Shown here one piece after another: positions 5,834 to 6,072 of a stretch of DNA of 6,072 nucleotides. The notes beneath the pieces are model-generated. The model was not told the DNA's origin and ran no database searches. It saw only the letters and a program-made list of their open reading frames with translations. Both the position numbers and the translations under genes were made by a program. The stretch is from the NCBI GenBank assembly GCA_002417685.1, contig DICP01000109.1, forward strand, positions 2,178-8,249, in the 5' to 3' direction. Source of the stretch: Candidatus Mesolinea sp. UBA5823 (GTDB taxonomy: Bacteria; Chloroflexota; Anaerolineae; Anaerolineales; Anaerolineaceae). Numbering within the stretch: position 1 is the stretch's first letter; each line of letters opens with the position of its first letter.

Positions 5834-6072
5834 TTGGATCAATTTACAACCCAAGTCTCCCCGGAACCCGAGGGACCTGAAATTAAAAAGAAACCATCAC
5901 GCGCCGGCTTTTGGCTGGATACACTTGAAACTATCCTATTAGCCTTACTGCTTTTTTTGGCAATTAATACAGTCACGTCCCGAGTGCGCGTGGAAAACAT
6001 TAGTATGGAGCCGACGCTCCAACCAGGTTACCTCTTGATTGTCAATAAATTGGCATATAAATTGGGCGAGCC
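5834..6072 (+). CDS. lepB: signal peptidase I, 3'-truncated by window edge
   Basis: Signal peptidase I cleaves signal peptides from exported proteins on the outer face of the cytoplasmic membrane, using a Ser-Lys dyad. The 79 visible residues show a Pro- and Glu-rich cytoplasmic tail (about 1-16), a basic patch KKKPSR (18-23), one membrane helix (about 30-46), and the catalytic-serine box SMEPTL at 57-62 with Ser57 as the predicted nucleophile, followed by QPGYLLIVNKLAY. The catalytic lysine box lies beyond the right edge. The reading frame is open only from 5807 (in-frame TAA at 5804), and the sole ATG, GTG or TTG codon before the membrane helix is TTG 5834, so this start is favoured. The gene lies 58 bp after der with its own -10 candidate. 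Confidence 0.88.
   Translation, partial: MDQFTTQVSPEPEGPEIKKKPSRAGFWLDTLETILLALLLFLAINTVTSRVRVENISMEPTLQPGYLLIVNKLAYKLGE

Noticed and set aside
5951..5958. T-run as a possible terminator.
   Set aside because: It encodes Leu-Phe-Leu in the LepB membrane helix and no GC-rich stem precedes it.

Overview
The window looks like a chromosomal housekeeping segment from a bacterium of about 50% GC, most likely Chloroflexota (an Anaerolineae-type lineage). That placement is an inference from protein character and gene order (a dephospho-CoA kinase with a long C-terminal extension, then cdaA-cdaR-der-lepB). It is not backed by a database search. There are no RNA genes, CRISPR arrays, insertion sequences or phage genes, and I saw no intrinsic terminator.

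Layout. Positions 1-976 carry the N-terminal 325 residues of tRNA(Ile)-lysidine synthetase (tilS) on the minus strand, running off the left edge. A divergent intergenic region of 119 bp (977-1095) separates it from five plus-strand genes: coaE (1096-2169), cdaA (2241-3134), cdaR/ybbR (3131-4354), der (4393-5775) and the start of a signal peptidase I gene, lepB (5834 to the right edge). The divergent region holds a -10 box for each direction and a perfect 13-bp inverted repeat between them. The tilS -10 box is so close to the ATG that a leaderless mRNA is likely.

How the genes relate. cdaA and cdaR overlap by four bases and are a functional pair: a membrane diadenylate cyclase making c-di-AMP and its membrane-anchored extracytoplasmic YbbR-domain partner. 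der (ribosome-assembly GTPase) follows 38 bp later, in the position where Firmicutes usually have glmM. coaE (last step of CoA synthesis) and lepB (protein export) flank this core, and each boundary has a possible promoter, so the run may be one operon with internal starts or several short units. The common theme is core growth functions rather than an accessory system.

No clearly new biological system is visible. The most interesting points are the roughly 150-residue unassigned C-terminal extension of CoaE, the divergent palindrome with the probable leaderless tilS, and the substituted GTRHR motif in CdaA.
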